Shown one piece after another: positions 1 to 6,945 of a DNA stretch of 16,612 bases. The stretch's first letter is position 1, and each line of letters starts with the position of its first letter. Position numbers and translations under genes: made by a program. The notes under the pieces are model-generated. The model did no database searches and was not told the DNA's origin. It saw nothing but the letters and a program-made list of their open reading frames with translations. Origin of the DNA: Desulfovibrio sp. (GTDB lineage Bacteria > Desulfobacterota > Desulfovibrionia > Desulfovibrionales > Desulfovibrionaceae); NCBI GenBank assembly GCA_020217165.1, contig JAIWOE010000022.1, forward strand, positions 1 through 16,612, in the 5' to 3' direction.

Positions 1-816
1 GTTCTCGGTAATGCGCAGGCCCAGCATGCGCGCCAGGCCCACGGCCATGTCCGTATAGCCGCTGAAGTCAAAGAATATCTGCAGGGGATAGCAAATGAGG
101 CCCGCCCAGGCCGTGGCGCTGGAGAGCTCCTGGGCCGGGGCGTTGAAGGCGGCGTCCGCCACCTTGGCCAGGGTGTCCGCCAGCAAGGCTTTTTTGGCCA
201 ACCCGAGGATGAACCGTCGCGCTCCTTCGGCAAAGCCTTCCAGGTCCAGCCGGCGGGCGGCGAGCTGCGGGGCCAGGAGGGGGTGACGGTCGATGGGACC
301 GGCCACCAGCTGCGGGAACAGGGCCATGTAGCAGCCGAAGGTCAGCAGGGAGCGGCTGGCCCGGGTGGTCCCCCGGGACACGTCCACCACATAACTGATG
401 CCCCGGAAGGTGAAGAAGCTCACCCCCAGGGGCTGGGCAATGCGCTCGGCCAGGCCCATCCCGGCGGCATCCATGAAAAAATTCATGTACTTGTAGTAGA
501 CGAGCAGGCCCAGATTCAACACCACGGCCGTGGCCACGGCCCTGCCCTGCCTGCCTTCGACCCGCAGGGAGGCCACGGCCAGGCCAGCGGCGTAGTTCAA
601 GACGATGGACGTTCCCAGCACCAGCAGGTGCCGCGGTTCGCCCCAGGCATAAAACACCAGACTGGCTGCCAGCAGGAAGGCGTTGGCTGCCTGTTGCCAG
701 AATCGGTGCGAGACTCCATGCCCGGTCTGCCGCTGGGCCAGCCATTGCAGGAGGGTGTGCCCGGCCAGCACGGCTGGCAGGAACATCTCCAGGAAAAACA
801 TGCTGGAAAAGAGCAT
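1..816 (-). CDS. MBOAT-family (AlgI-like) O-acyltransferase, N-terminal part
   Basis: This is a polytopic inner-membrane acyltransferase of the MBOAT/AlgI type, which passes acetyl groups across the membrane for O-acetylation of a surface polysaccharide. I translated 272 codons from the ATG at 816; the gene continues past the left edge. Family motifs are visible: LVFYAWGEP (53-61), GVSFFTFRGISYVVDV (131-146), MALFPQLVAGPI (164-175) and FFDFSGYTDMAVGLARM (248-264), separated by hydrophobic segments. The catalytic histidine of AlgI lies further downstream and is outside the window. The start is supported by AGGAGG at 823-828 with a 6-nt gap. The ATG shares one base with the stop of the upstream AlgJ/AlgX-like gene (TGATG), so the two are probably translationally coupled. 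The polysaccharide substrate cannot be told from sequence; alginate is not implied. Confidence 0.9.
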   Translation of the reverse strand, partial: MLFSSMFFLEMFLPAVLAGHTLLQWLAQRQTGHGVSHRFWQQAANAFLLAASLVFYAWGEPRHLLVLGTSIVLNYAAGLAVASLRVEGRQGRAVATAVVLNLGLLVYYKYMNFFMDAAGMGLAERIAQPLGVSFFTFRGISYVVDVSRGTTRASRSLLTFGCYMALFPQLVAGPIDRHPLLAPQLAARRLDLEGFAEGARRFILGLAKKALLADTLAKVADAAFNAPAQELSSATAWAGLICYPLQIFFDFSGYTDMAVGLARMLGLRITEN

Positions 817-2453
817 CAGCGCCCTCCTGTCGTGCCGGCCTGGCGAAACTGGCGAAACTGGCGCAGCAATTCAGGTTCCTGGACCAGCCACCGGCCCTCC
901 CCGCGGGGGGAGAGGGAGGCCGTGAGCCGCACCGCGGCGTTGGGGGGGCAGGGCACGGACACGCAAAACACCTCATCCGACTGAGTGATGGTGACGGAGA
1001 TTTCTTCCGTGCCGCCGCGAATGCCCAGGTGGAGGGGACCTTCCCCCAGGGTGCGCTGCACCCGGCCGGCGATGACCACGCGGCCGAAGGCATCGGCCGT
1101 GGTCTCGGGCAGGGGGATGACCGTGGGTTCGCGGATGTCCCAGGGGGCACCGTCGGGCACGTCTCCACTGGCCACATTGCCCACACTGGCCTGGGTCAGT
1201 TCCAGGAGGGGGGTGCCCAGCACGGCCTCGCCCAGGGCCATGAGTTCGGGATCCATCAAATGCCATGGCCAGAGCATGCTGCGCTCGGCATAGGCATGCA
1301 CCAGCAGGGAGGGGCGCTCGTCCCGGAAGAACCGTTCCAGGGCCGGGCGGGTCATGGCATCATGATGAAAATGGACGAAGGTGTGAAACAGGTAGGGCAG
1401 GGGCGTGGGGAACCAGGGGGTATCCGCGGCGGTGCCGGGCATGCCCCCCTGGCCCACGTGGGTGGAGAAGTAGGAATCCGAGGAAAAGAGCACGGCGCTG
1501 CCTGGGGTGCGGGGCAGGGCATCGTTGACGATGCGGTAGGGCTTGAGCCAGATGGACGGCATGTCCGCCACCGTGGCCAAGAAGGCCGGGGTGTGGTCGT
1601 AACGCAGGGACAGGGCGTCGGAGAACACCAGCAGCGGCACCGTCTCTTCATCATACACCGTGACGGCGCGTTCCTCGCGCAGGTGCATGCGGGCCGTGGT
1701 GTCCACCTCTGGCAGGCCCGGCAGCCGACGCCGCACAGCCTCCACCAGTAGCTCGTTGGCCAGGCGCAGGCCGCGGCCGTTCCAGTGCGCCGTGTCCGAT
1801 CGGATGTTGAACAGCCGCCCGGCGTCCTTGCGCTCCACGAACTCGGGGGAGACGTCCAGCACAGGCACGGGGGTGCCGGCCATCATGGCCAGGAACTGCT
1901 CCCGCCGCGTGCGTCCCTGCTGGGCCTGCACCCAATCCGGCAGCCATTCCGGGTGGATGGTGGTCTTGTTGGGGCCGAGCATGAACAGATAGGCCACGCC
2001 CTGGCCCTCGCACCAGGCCTGCAAGCCGGTGAGGTAGGCCCGGCGGCGCAGCAGCTCGTCCTGGGCCAGGGGTTTCATGCCCATGAAGTCTCGCACGGTG
2101 TTTTCTTCACTCATGACAAAGAATAATTCCCCATGCTTGCCCAGCAGATGCGCATCCACGGGCACACCCAGCCAGCGTTCCATGACCGTGATGTAGGCAG
2201 CCACCAGATGGGTGCGGAAGGGAAAATGATCCGCCACAAATAGCTCCACGACCCGGGGGATCTCGGCCAGGGACAAGGAGACAAGGTCAGGCCATGGGGT
2301 AAGATTCCGATTTTCCTGGAGATCCAGGGGCGTGGGCCTGAGGGCCGGCACCAGGGCCAGCACCGGCAAGGCCAGCAAGAGGACGAAGAGCAGCGTCAGA
2401 CTGCGGGCGAACAGGCCCGGGGCATGACGCGGGGAATCGTCTGGGCGGGACAT
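816..2453 (-). CDS. AlgJ/AlgX-like SGNH-fold O-acetyltransferase partner
   Basis: Likely a periplasmic, membrane-anchored SGNH-fold protein that works with the adjacent MBOAT to O-acetylate an exopolysaccharide. The start chosen is the ATG at 2453 (545 aa), giving a short charged N-terminus then a hydrophobic anchor at about 18-40. An in-frame ATG at 2513 would add 20 residues lacking signal character, and it sits inside a hairpin. AlgJ/AlgX hallmarks are ENRNLTPWP (47-55), DHFPFR (75-80), MLGPNKTTIHPEWLP (158-172), SDTAHWNGRG (219-228) and SDSYF (325-329). The Asp and His of SDTAHW and the Ser of SDSYF would form the catalytic set, but the motif has one residue more than the usual DxHW. About 120 C-terminal residues (from about 420) look like an extra beta-rich module, perhaps for carbohydrate binding, followed by a QFRQFRQ repeat. 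The gene overlaps the MBOAT start by one base. Confidence 0.82.
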   Translation of the reverse strand: MSRPDDSPRHAPGLFARSLTLLFVLLLALPVLALVPALRPTPLDLQENRNLTPWPDLVSLSLAEIPRVVELFVADHFPFRTHLVAAYITVMERWLGVPVDAHLLGKHGELFFVMSEENTVRDFMGMKPLAQDELLRRRAYLTGLQAWCEGQGVAYLFMLGPNKTTIHPEWLPDWVQAQQGRTRREQFLAMMAGTPVPVLDVSPEFVERKDAGRLFNIRSDTAHWNGRGLRLANELLVEAVRRRLPGLPEVDTTARMHLREERAVTVYDEETVPLLVFSDALSLRYDHTPAFLATVADMPSIWLKPYRIVNDALPRTPGSAVLFSSDSYFSTHVGQGGMPGTAADTPWFPTPLPYLFHTFVHFHHDAMTRPALERFFRDERPSLLVHAYAERSMLWPWHLMDPELMALGEAVLGTPLLELTQASVGNVASGDVPDGAPWDIREPTVIPLPETTADAFGRVVIAGRVQRTLGEGPLHLGIRGGTEEISVTITQSDEVFCVSVPCPPNAAVRLTASLSPRGEGRWLVQEPELLRQFRQFRQAGTTGGR

Positions 2454-2500
2454 GGGCAATCCTGAACAGCAACCGTGGGAGGAATACGACGCACCGAACA

Positions 2501-2522
2501 CCAGGGGCGCCATTGCCCCTGG
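2501..2522 (-). other. 8-bp inverted repeat in the leader of the AlgJ/AlgX-like gene
   Basis: The arms CCAGGGGC (2501-2508) and GCCCCTGG (2515-2522) are perfectly complementary with a 6-nt loop. The structure covers the upstream candidate ATG at 2511-2513 and lies about 50 nt before the preferred start at 2453. No T-run follows on either strand, so it does not look like a simple terminator. It may shape translation or stability of the acetylation mRNA, or be chance in GC-rich DNA. Confidence 0.45.
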
Positions 2523-2596
2523 GCAGGGTGCTTAGGCGTTTTTGCCGGTCAAGTCATCATGGTTGGGGGCGGGAGATGCGTAAAAGTTTTGTATTC

Positions 2597-3184
2597 TCAC
2601 CATCCTGCGCCCTGCTGCACCAGGGCCAGGCCGCGGGGGTCCAGCAGTTGATCCACGCTGCGGGCGCCGCTGCCCGTCACCAGCGTGGCCCCATGCTCCC
2701 GGGCCAGACGGGCCACGTGGCCGTTGGCCAGGCAATGCCGGGGATGGGCGCACAGCTCCAGCGCCACGCCGTGGGCCGCGGCCAGGGCGGCTTCCTGGGG
2801 CGTGAGCAGGCCCGGATGCAGGAGCACGTCTGCCCTGGCCTCGATGGCGGCCAGATTTGTTCCCCGCGGCACATGGTCGCCCAGGGTCTCGCCGTACACG
2901 GCCACCTGCCGGGCGCCAAGGCCCCGGGCCCGGGCCACGAGTTCTTCCAGCCGTCCCGGCGGCGCATGGGCCAGGCACACCCCGGGCACCAGCTCCATAT
3001 CCAGGTGCAGGGCATCGGGCAACAGGGCCAGCTGCGCCGCCAGCACCGGCTCCAGGGTGGCGGCGTCCACCATATCGGCCAGATGCACGGCATGCAGGCC
3101 CAACGCCCGGGCGCGGCAGAGCATGGCCAGGGGGGCATCAGCCCCCTGGCCGAGGCGGGTATGGATGTGAACGTCCGTGCGCAT
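2597..3184 (-). CDS. PHP-domain protein (histidinol-phosphatase-like), degraded metal site
   Basis: This 195-aa protein has the layout of a PHP-fold subfamily often annotated as histidinol-phosphate-phosphatase-domain protein. Segments that fit are DVHIHTRLGQG (4-14), ELVPGVCLAHAPPGRLEELV (64-83), AVYGET (95-100), HVPRGTNLAAIEA (104-116), LLHPGLLTPQEA (121-132) and NGHVARLAREHGA (144-156). Intact relatives normally carry SDG after the HxH, a TDH near residue 37 and SDAH near residue 163. Here those sites read GQG, ADM and GSGARS, so several metal ligands appear missing and phosphoesterase activity is doubtful. The start is the ATG at 3184, directly before the HxH motif; no clear Shine-Dalgarno is present. 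The gene lies 44 nt after the BFN-family gene, with a strong hairpin in the gap. Confidence 0.78.
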   Translation of the reverse strand: MRTDVHIHTRLGQGADAPLAMLCRARALGLHAVHLADMVDAATLEPVLAAQLALLPDALHLDMELVPGVCLAHAPPGRLEELVARARGLGARQVAVYGETLGDHVPRGTNLAAIEARADVLLHPGLLTPQEAALAAAHGVALELCAHPRHCLANGHVARLAREHGATLVTGSGARSVDQLLDPRGLALVQQGAGW

Positions 3185-3192
3185 GGAGGGGA

Positions 3193-3217
3193 TTCGGGGG
3201 AACCGAGTTCCCCCGAA
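3193..3217 (-). promoter_or_regulatory. Perfect 11-bp intercistronic hairpin between the BFN and PHP genes
   Basis: The arms TTCGGGGGAAC (3193-3203) and GTTCCCCCGAA (3207-3217) are perfect inverted copies with a 3-nt loop. On the transcribed minus strand the hairpin begins 11 nt after the BFN stop codon and ends 8 nt before the PHP ATG, so it occupies the ribosome-binding region of the PHP gene. The T6 run lies before the hairpin on the minus strand and not after it, so it is not a canonical terminator in the direction of the operon. Likely roles are 3'-end protection of upstream mRNA or translational control of the PHP gene. Confidence 0.6.
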
Positions 3218-3228
3218 AAAATGAGGTG

Positions 3229-3735
3229 TTACATCTTGTACTTCGTGTCTTCGACATTGAGCTTTTCCAGCAGGTCGCTCCATTTGTCGGCGTCTTCGGT
3301 GGTGAGCACCGGGGTGCCGCCGGTGTTGGTTTCCTGGAGCGAATCCGTGGCGGCCTGGGCCAGCACGTCTTCATGCACGCTGATGGGCGCCTCGGCGCGC
3401 AGGGCCAGGGCGATGCCATCCGAGGGCCGGCAGTCCACGCGGCGCAGGGCATCCCCCTGGCGGACCTGAATTTCGGCGAAGTAGGTGCCCTCCTGCAGGG
3501 AGACCACATCCACGCCCACCACGCGGGCGTCCAGGGCTTTCAGGGTGGAGAGGAGCAGATCGTGGGTCATGGGCCGGGGCAGTGAGACGCCATTGAGCGC
3601 CAGGGAGATGGCCATGGCTTCCATGGCGCCTATCCAGATGGGCAGAACCGTGTTGCCGGCCAGGTCCTTGAGCACCAGCACCGGGACCTGGGTGTCCTCA
3701 TCCAGAGCGAGTCCGTATACTTTCATCTCTACCAT
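3229..3735 (-). CDS. Bifunctional nuclease family protein (BFN, DUF151)
   Basis: This 168-aa protein matches the DUF151/BFN family, whose members have been described as nucleases, mostly from plant work; the bacterial role is poorly defined. Diagnostic stretches are MVEMKVYGLALDEDTQVPVL (1-20), LPIWIG (31-36), RPMTHDLL (54-61), GTYFAEI (83-89) and DCRPSDGIALALR (101-113). The acidic, Thr-rich tail (about 130-168) resembles the UvrB/UvrC-motif-like ends of longer family members but is too short to assign. The start ATG at 3735 overlaps the end of miaB by 7 nt; a second in-frame ATG at 3726 would shorten the protein by three residues. Overlap with miaB suggests cotranscription, and a strong hairpin follows the stop codon. 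Confidence 0.88.
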   Translation of the reverse strand: MVEMKVYGLALDEDTQVPVLVLKDLAGNTVLPIWIGAMEAMAISLALNGVSLPRPMTHDLLLSTLKALDARVVGVDVVSLQEGTYFAEIQVRQGDALRRVDCRPSDGIALALRAEAPISVHEDVLAQAATDSLQETNTGGTPVLTTEDADKWSDLLEKLNVEDTKYKM

Positions 3736-5129
3736 GTCGCACCTGCCGCTTTTCCCGCAAGGGAATGTTTCAGGGCCGCGTCGATGCGGACTGGAACCAT
3801 CATGCCAGAAAAGGACCGGTCTTGTCTCGCATGGATCAGCCCCTCGGGGTCATGCACGTTGACCACACGGTTCCAGGCATCGCGGCCGGTGAGTACCAGC
3901 CCGTTGCCGTCCTGGCGGCGGGCCGGGCCTTCCAGGAGCACCTCCACCGTGCGGCCCACAAAGGTATCCAGCCGGGCCTCGCTGATATTCTGCTGCAGGG
4001 CCTGCAGCCGGGCCAGGCGGTCCAGGCTTTCGGCGGGGTCGGTTTTGTCCAGCATGGCGGAGGCCTTGGTGCCCGGGCGATCCGTGTAACAGAAGGAAAA
4101 GGCCGAGGCGTAGCGCACCTGGCGGATGAGCGCCAGGGTCTCCTGGAAGTCGGCCTCGGTTTCGCCGGGAAATCCCACGATGAAGTCCGTGCTGAAGGCC
4201 ATGTCCGGCCGGGCGGCGCGCAGGGCCTCAATTAATTTATGGTAATGCGCCACGGTGTAGCGGCGGCCCATGGCCTCCAGAATGCGATCCGACCCGCTTT
4301 GCACGGGCAGATGCAGCATGGGAGCCAGGGTGGATTCCTCCCCAAAGGCGGCGATGACGGCCTCGTCCAAATCCTTGGGATGAGACGTGGTGAACCGCAG
4401 CCGCACCAGGCCGGGCAGCCGGGCCACGGCGCGCAGCAGCTCCGCAAAGGTAGGGGCGCCAGGCCCCTGATCCAGCCCGTAGGCGTTGACGTTCTGCCCC
4501 AGCAGGGTGATCTCCCGCGCCCCGGCGTCCACCAGACGGCGGCACTCGTCCAGGATGTTCTGGAAGGGGCGGGACCGCTGGGGCCCGCGCACGCTGGGGA
4601 CGATGCAGTAGCTGCACCAGTTGTCGCAACCCACCATGATGGTGACAAACGCCTGGGGAGCGGCGGGCGCGGTGTCCAGGTGATCCTCCCGCGGCCGCCA
4701 GTGTTCGGAAAAATCCAGCAGGGAGATGCGCAGGCGGGGATGCGCCAGCAGGCGATCCATGGCCTCGGGGGCCTCGGGCAGGGAATCGCCGCCGAACACC
4801 AGCCGCACAAAGGGAAACCGCCGCCACAGCTCCGTGCCCACCTGCTGGGCCACGCAGCCGCCCACGGCGCAAAAGGCGCGGGGATGCTCGCGGAAATAGG
4901 CCGCCAGCCGGCCCAGGAGGCTGTACACCTTTTGCTCGGGTTTCTCGCGCACGCTGCAGGTGTGCAGGATGACGCAATCCGCCCCAGCCAGGGTCTGGGG
5001 CGAAAGCTCCTCCCCCGGTCCAAGCAGCACCGGAAGCCGGGCATGGCCGCGAGCCACCAGGGCGCGGTCCAGCCAGGCGGCGTCGTGCACGTTCATCTGA
5101 CAGCCGAAAGTGATGGTATGAAATTGCAT
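3729..5129 (-). CDS. miaB: tRNA-2-methylthio-N6-dimethylallyladenosine synthase (MiaB)
   Basis: A radical-SAM methylthiotransferase that converts i6A37 to ms2i6A37 in tRNAs reading UNN codons, acting in the cytoplasm with two 4Fe-4S clusters. The 466-aa length is typical. The N-terminal UPF0004 domain has its three cysteines at C10 (FGCQMN), C58 (HTCSVRE) and C92 (GGCVAQ). The radical-SAM triad CxxxCxxC is C168-C172-C175 (CDNWCSYC), followed by VRGPQRSRP and LLGQNVNAYG. A C-terminal TRAM domain covers about 385-455. The start ATG at 5129 lies immediately before FHTITFGCQMN, as expected; the upstream region has no strong Shine-Dalgarno. Its partner miaA is not in this window. The 3' end overlaps the BFN gene. 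Confidence 0.97.
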   Translation of the reverse strand: MQFHTITFGCQMNVHDAAWLDRALVARGHARLPVLLGPGEELSPQTLAGADCVILHTCSVREKPEQKVYSLLGRLAAYFREHPRAFCAVGGCVAQQVGTELWRRFPFVRLVFGGDSLPEAPEAMDRLLAHPRLRISLLDFSEHWRPREDHLDTAPAAPQAFVTIMVGCDNWCSYCIVPSVRGPQRSRPFQNILDECRRLVDAGAREITLLGQNVNAYGLDQGPGAPTFAELLRAVARLPGLVRLRFTTSHPKDLDEAVIAAFGEESTLAPMLHLPVQSGSDRILEAMGRRYTVAHYHKLIEALRAARPDMAFSTDFIVGFPGETEADFQETLALIRQVRYASAFSFCYTDRPGTKASAMLDKTDPAESLDRLARLQALQQNISEARLDTFVGRTVEVLLEGPARRQDGNGLVLTGRDAWNRVVNVHDPEGLIHARQDRSFSGMMVPVRIDAALKHSLAGKAAGATW

Positions 5130-5180
5130 GTGCGGACTGTAAGCAGTGTTGCGGCGGAAGGGAAGGGCGTGGGCGCGTTC

Positions 5181-5768
5181 CTACCCGCTGCGGCCCCATC
5201 CTGCAAGGGTCTCCAGAATGCGTCCCGCGGCCTCCTGCGGGGAAAGCACTGCGCTGTCCAGCACCAACACGCCGGGAGTGCCGGGGGTGGGCATTTCGAA
5301 GGGCACGTCCACCCCGGGCACCTCGCCCAGGCCGGGATCTTCCCGGCCGGTGCGGCGGCGTTCCAGGGCGCGTCGATACAGCTGGGCCTGCACCAGGCCC
5401 TCTGGGCGGGCAGCCTCCCGGGCCATGGCCACGGCCGGGGGCACCTGGATAATGACTTCCAGAAATCGCGGCGCCTGCGCCCGGGCGGCATCCCGCCAGG
5501 CGCGGCGGTGGGCCGTGGCGTCCAGAAGCACCACCTTCCCCTGCCGCTGCAGGGCCAGGGCTTCCTCCACCAGCAGGGCATAGGCTTGCTCGCGTTCTTC
5601 GGCCGTGTATTTCGGCGTTGGGATATAGGCCTTCCGCCGGTCATCCATGGCCAGATGCACGGCATCCAGCCCTTGCAGCACCAGCGCATCCCGCACCAGC
5701 CGGGCGATGGTGGACTTGCCGGACCCGGGCAGCCCGGCGATCCAGAGGAGGGGAGGGGAGTGGACCAT
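5181..5768 (-). CDS. CysC-like (adenylylsulfate-kinase-related) P-loop kinase
   Basis: This 195-aa protein has a Walker A GLPGSGKST (12-20) and a late PGVDVPFEMP segment (150-159) like that of APS kinases, plus FLEV (102-105) at the expected place. The start is the ATG at 5768, 16 nt after the stop of the APH-fold gene; an in-frame ATG at 5819 would overlap that gene. Two features argue against true APS kinase. The DGDxxR motif after the P-loop is replaced by MDDRRK (41-46), and the SP-x-R active-serine region reads ATAHRRAWRDAAR (84-96), with no serine. The substrate is therefore open. Adjacent APH-fold and P-loop kinase domains also occur fused in other bacteria, which suggests these two genes work together. 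That is inference from recalled families. Confidence 0.75.
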   Translation of the reverse strand: MVHSPPLLWIAGLPGSGKSTIARLVRDALVLQGLDAVHLAMDDRRKAYIPTPKYTAEEREQAYALLVEEALALQRQGKVVLLDATAHRRAWRDAARAQAPRFLEVIIQVPPAVAMAREAARPEGLVQAQLYRRALERRRTGREDPGLGEVPGVDVPFEMPTPGTPGVLVLDSAVLSPQEAAGRILETLAGWGRSG

Positions 5769-5784
5769 GGCGGGAGGTGCCCTG

Positions 5785-6876
5785 TCAGCCCAATAAGGCA
5801 TCCGGTCGCTGGAAATCAAATGGCTGTTCCGCCACCCGCTCCATGAACCGCAGCAGCCCCTGGCGCACCGCCGGGGGGTGGCCGGGATACCATTGCGGCG
5901 AGGCCACCACCAGACAGCGGAAGACGAAAAATGGCGCGATGACCTCCAGGACCTGGCGGTCCTGCGTCCGGGTCAGGTACTCCTCGAAAAAGGCGTCCCA
6001 CAGCTCCCGGAACGGGCCATGGAACGCCAGCGGTGTGTCTGGGTGCATGAGCAGGCCCAGGAGCAGGTAGTTCACGGCCATGGCCGCCAGGTCTCCGGCG
6101 GGCTCGCCCCATTCGCCGCGGCTGCGGTCCAGCAGGCCGAAGCTGCCGTCTTCACTGGTCAGGACGTTGAAGGGGTGAAAGTCTCCATGCACCTGGGCCA
6201 GGCGGTGGTGCAGGGGTTTGAGGGTCCAGCGCCAGTCCAGCAGCCGCTTTTCCAGAGCCAGGAATCGCTCGGCGGAAAAATCTGGAAAATCAATTGGATA
6301 CGCCTCGTCGATCAGGCCAAGAATGCACTCGCTGGAGCCGATGAGGTTGCGGATGTACCGCCAGTACAGGTCAGGATCGGTCTTTTTTGTCTGATGGATG
6401 TCCGCCAGCCAGGCCGCCAGGGACCTGGCCATGGTGAGATCCGAGGGACGGAACTCGCCACCGCGGATGCGCTCCAGGTCGTCGTAGTAGTCATGCCCCG
6501 GCAGCTTCTCCTGGAGCATGAAGAATTCCTCGATGTCGTTGCACAGCACCAGCCGGCCGCCAGTTGCCACGTAGCCCAGGGCCAGGGACCGGGCATGGCC
6601 GGGCAGGCGGGCCGAGGTTTCGTGCTGGAACATGAGGATGGCGGCGCGGTCCCAGGAGAACTGGTGGCCGTACTTGTCCCCGCGCATGGAGGAGAGCACG
6701 GCCTCCCGCGGCTGGCCGTCCAGCTCGTATTCCACGAGCACGGGCTTGCCGTAGCCGAATTCCTTGATGCCTTGTTTGGTGGCCCCAGCCATGGTGCGCA
6801 CGGCGCGGAGCCGGGCCCCGGAGCCGAAGCGGGCTTGCAGAAACGCCTCCAGGGCCGGCAGCTCCACGTCGCGCAT
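5785..6876 (-). CDS. APH-fold (aminoglycoside-phosphotransferase-family) kinase
   Basis: A 363-aa protein kinase-like small-molecule phosphotransferase. The catalytic loop is VHGDFHPFNVL (229-239) with Asp232 as catalytic base and Asn237 for metal. The metal-binding Asp250 lies in LLDRSRGEWGEPAGDLA (248-264), which replaces the common IDWE form. The ATG at 6876 was chosen because GAGG stands 5 nt before it; a GTG two codons upstream is possible. Genes annotated as aminoglycoside phosphotransferases in such settings usually phosphorylate housekeeping metabolites, so antibiotic resistance is not implied. It sits between a PfkB kinase (69 nt upstream) and a CysC-like kinase (16 nt downstream), all in the same direction. 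The substrate is not determinable here. Confidence 0.8.
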   Translation of the reverse strand: MRDVELPALEAFLQARFGSGARLRAVRTMAGATKQGIKEFGYGKPVLVEYELDGQPREAVLSSMRGDKYGHQFSWDRAAILMFQHETSARLPGHARSLALGYVATGGRLVLCNDIEEFFMLQEKLPGHDYYDDLERIRGGEFRPSDLTMARSLAAWLADIHQTKKTDPDLYWRYIRNLIGSSECILGLIDEAYPIDFPDFSAERFLALEKRLLDWRWTLKPLHHRLAQVHGDFHPFNVLTSEDGSFGLLDRSRGEWGEPAGDLAAMAVNYLLLGLLMHPDTPLAFHGPFRELWDAFFEEYLTRTQDRQVLEVIAPFFVFRCLVVASPQWYPGHPPAVRQGLLRFMERVAEQPFDFQRPDALLG

Positions 6877-6945
6877 GCGCACCTCGCGATGGTACCAGGT
6901 TGGGTTATTGCAGATGGTCTCCGAGTGTTGTTTCGGTCATCATGT

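Noticed and set aside
4239..5846. 535-codon plus-strand frame opposite miaB and the CysC-like gene
   Set aside because: Same reasons; the miaB cysteine motifs on the other strand settle which strand codes.
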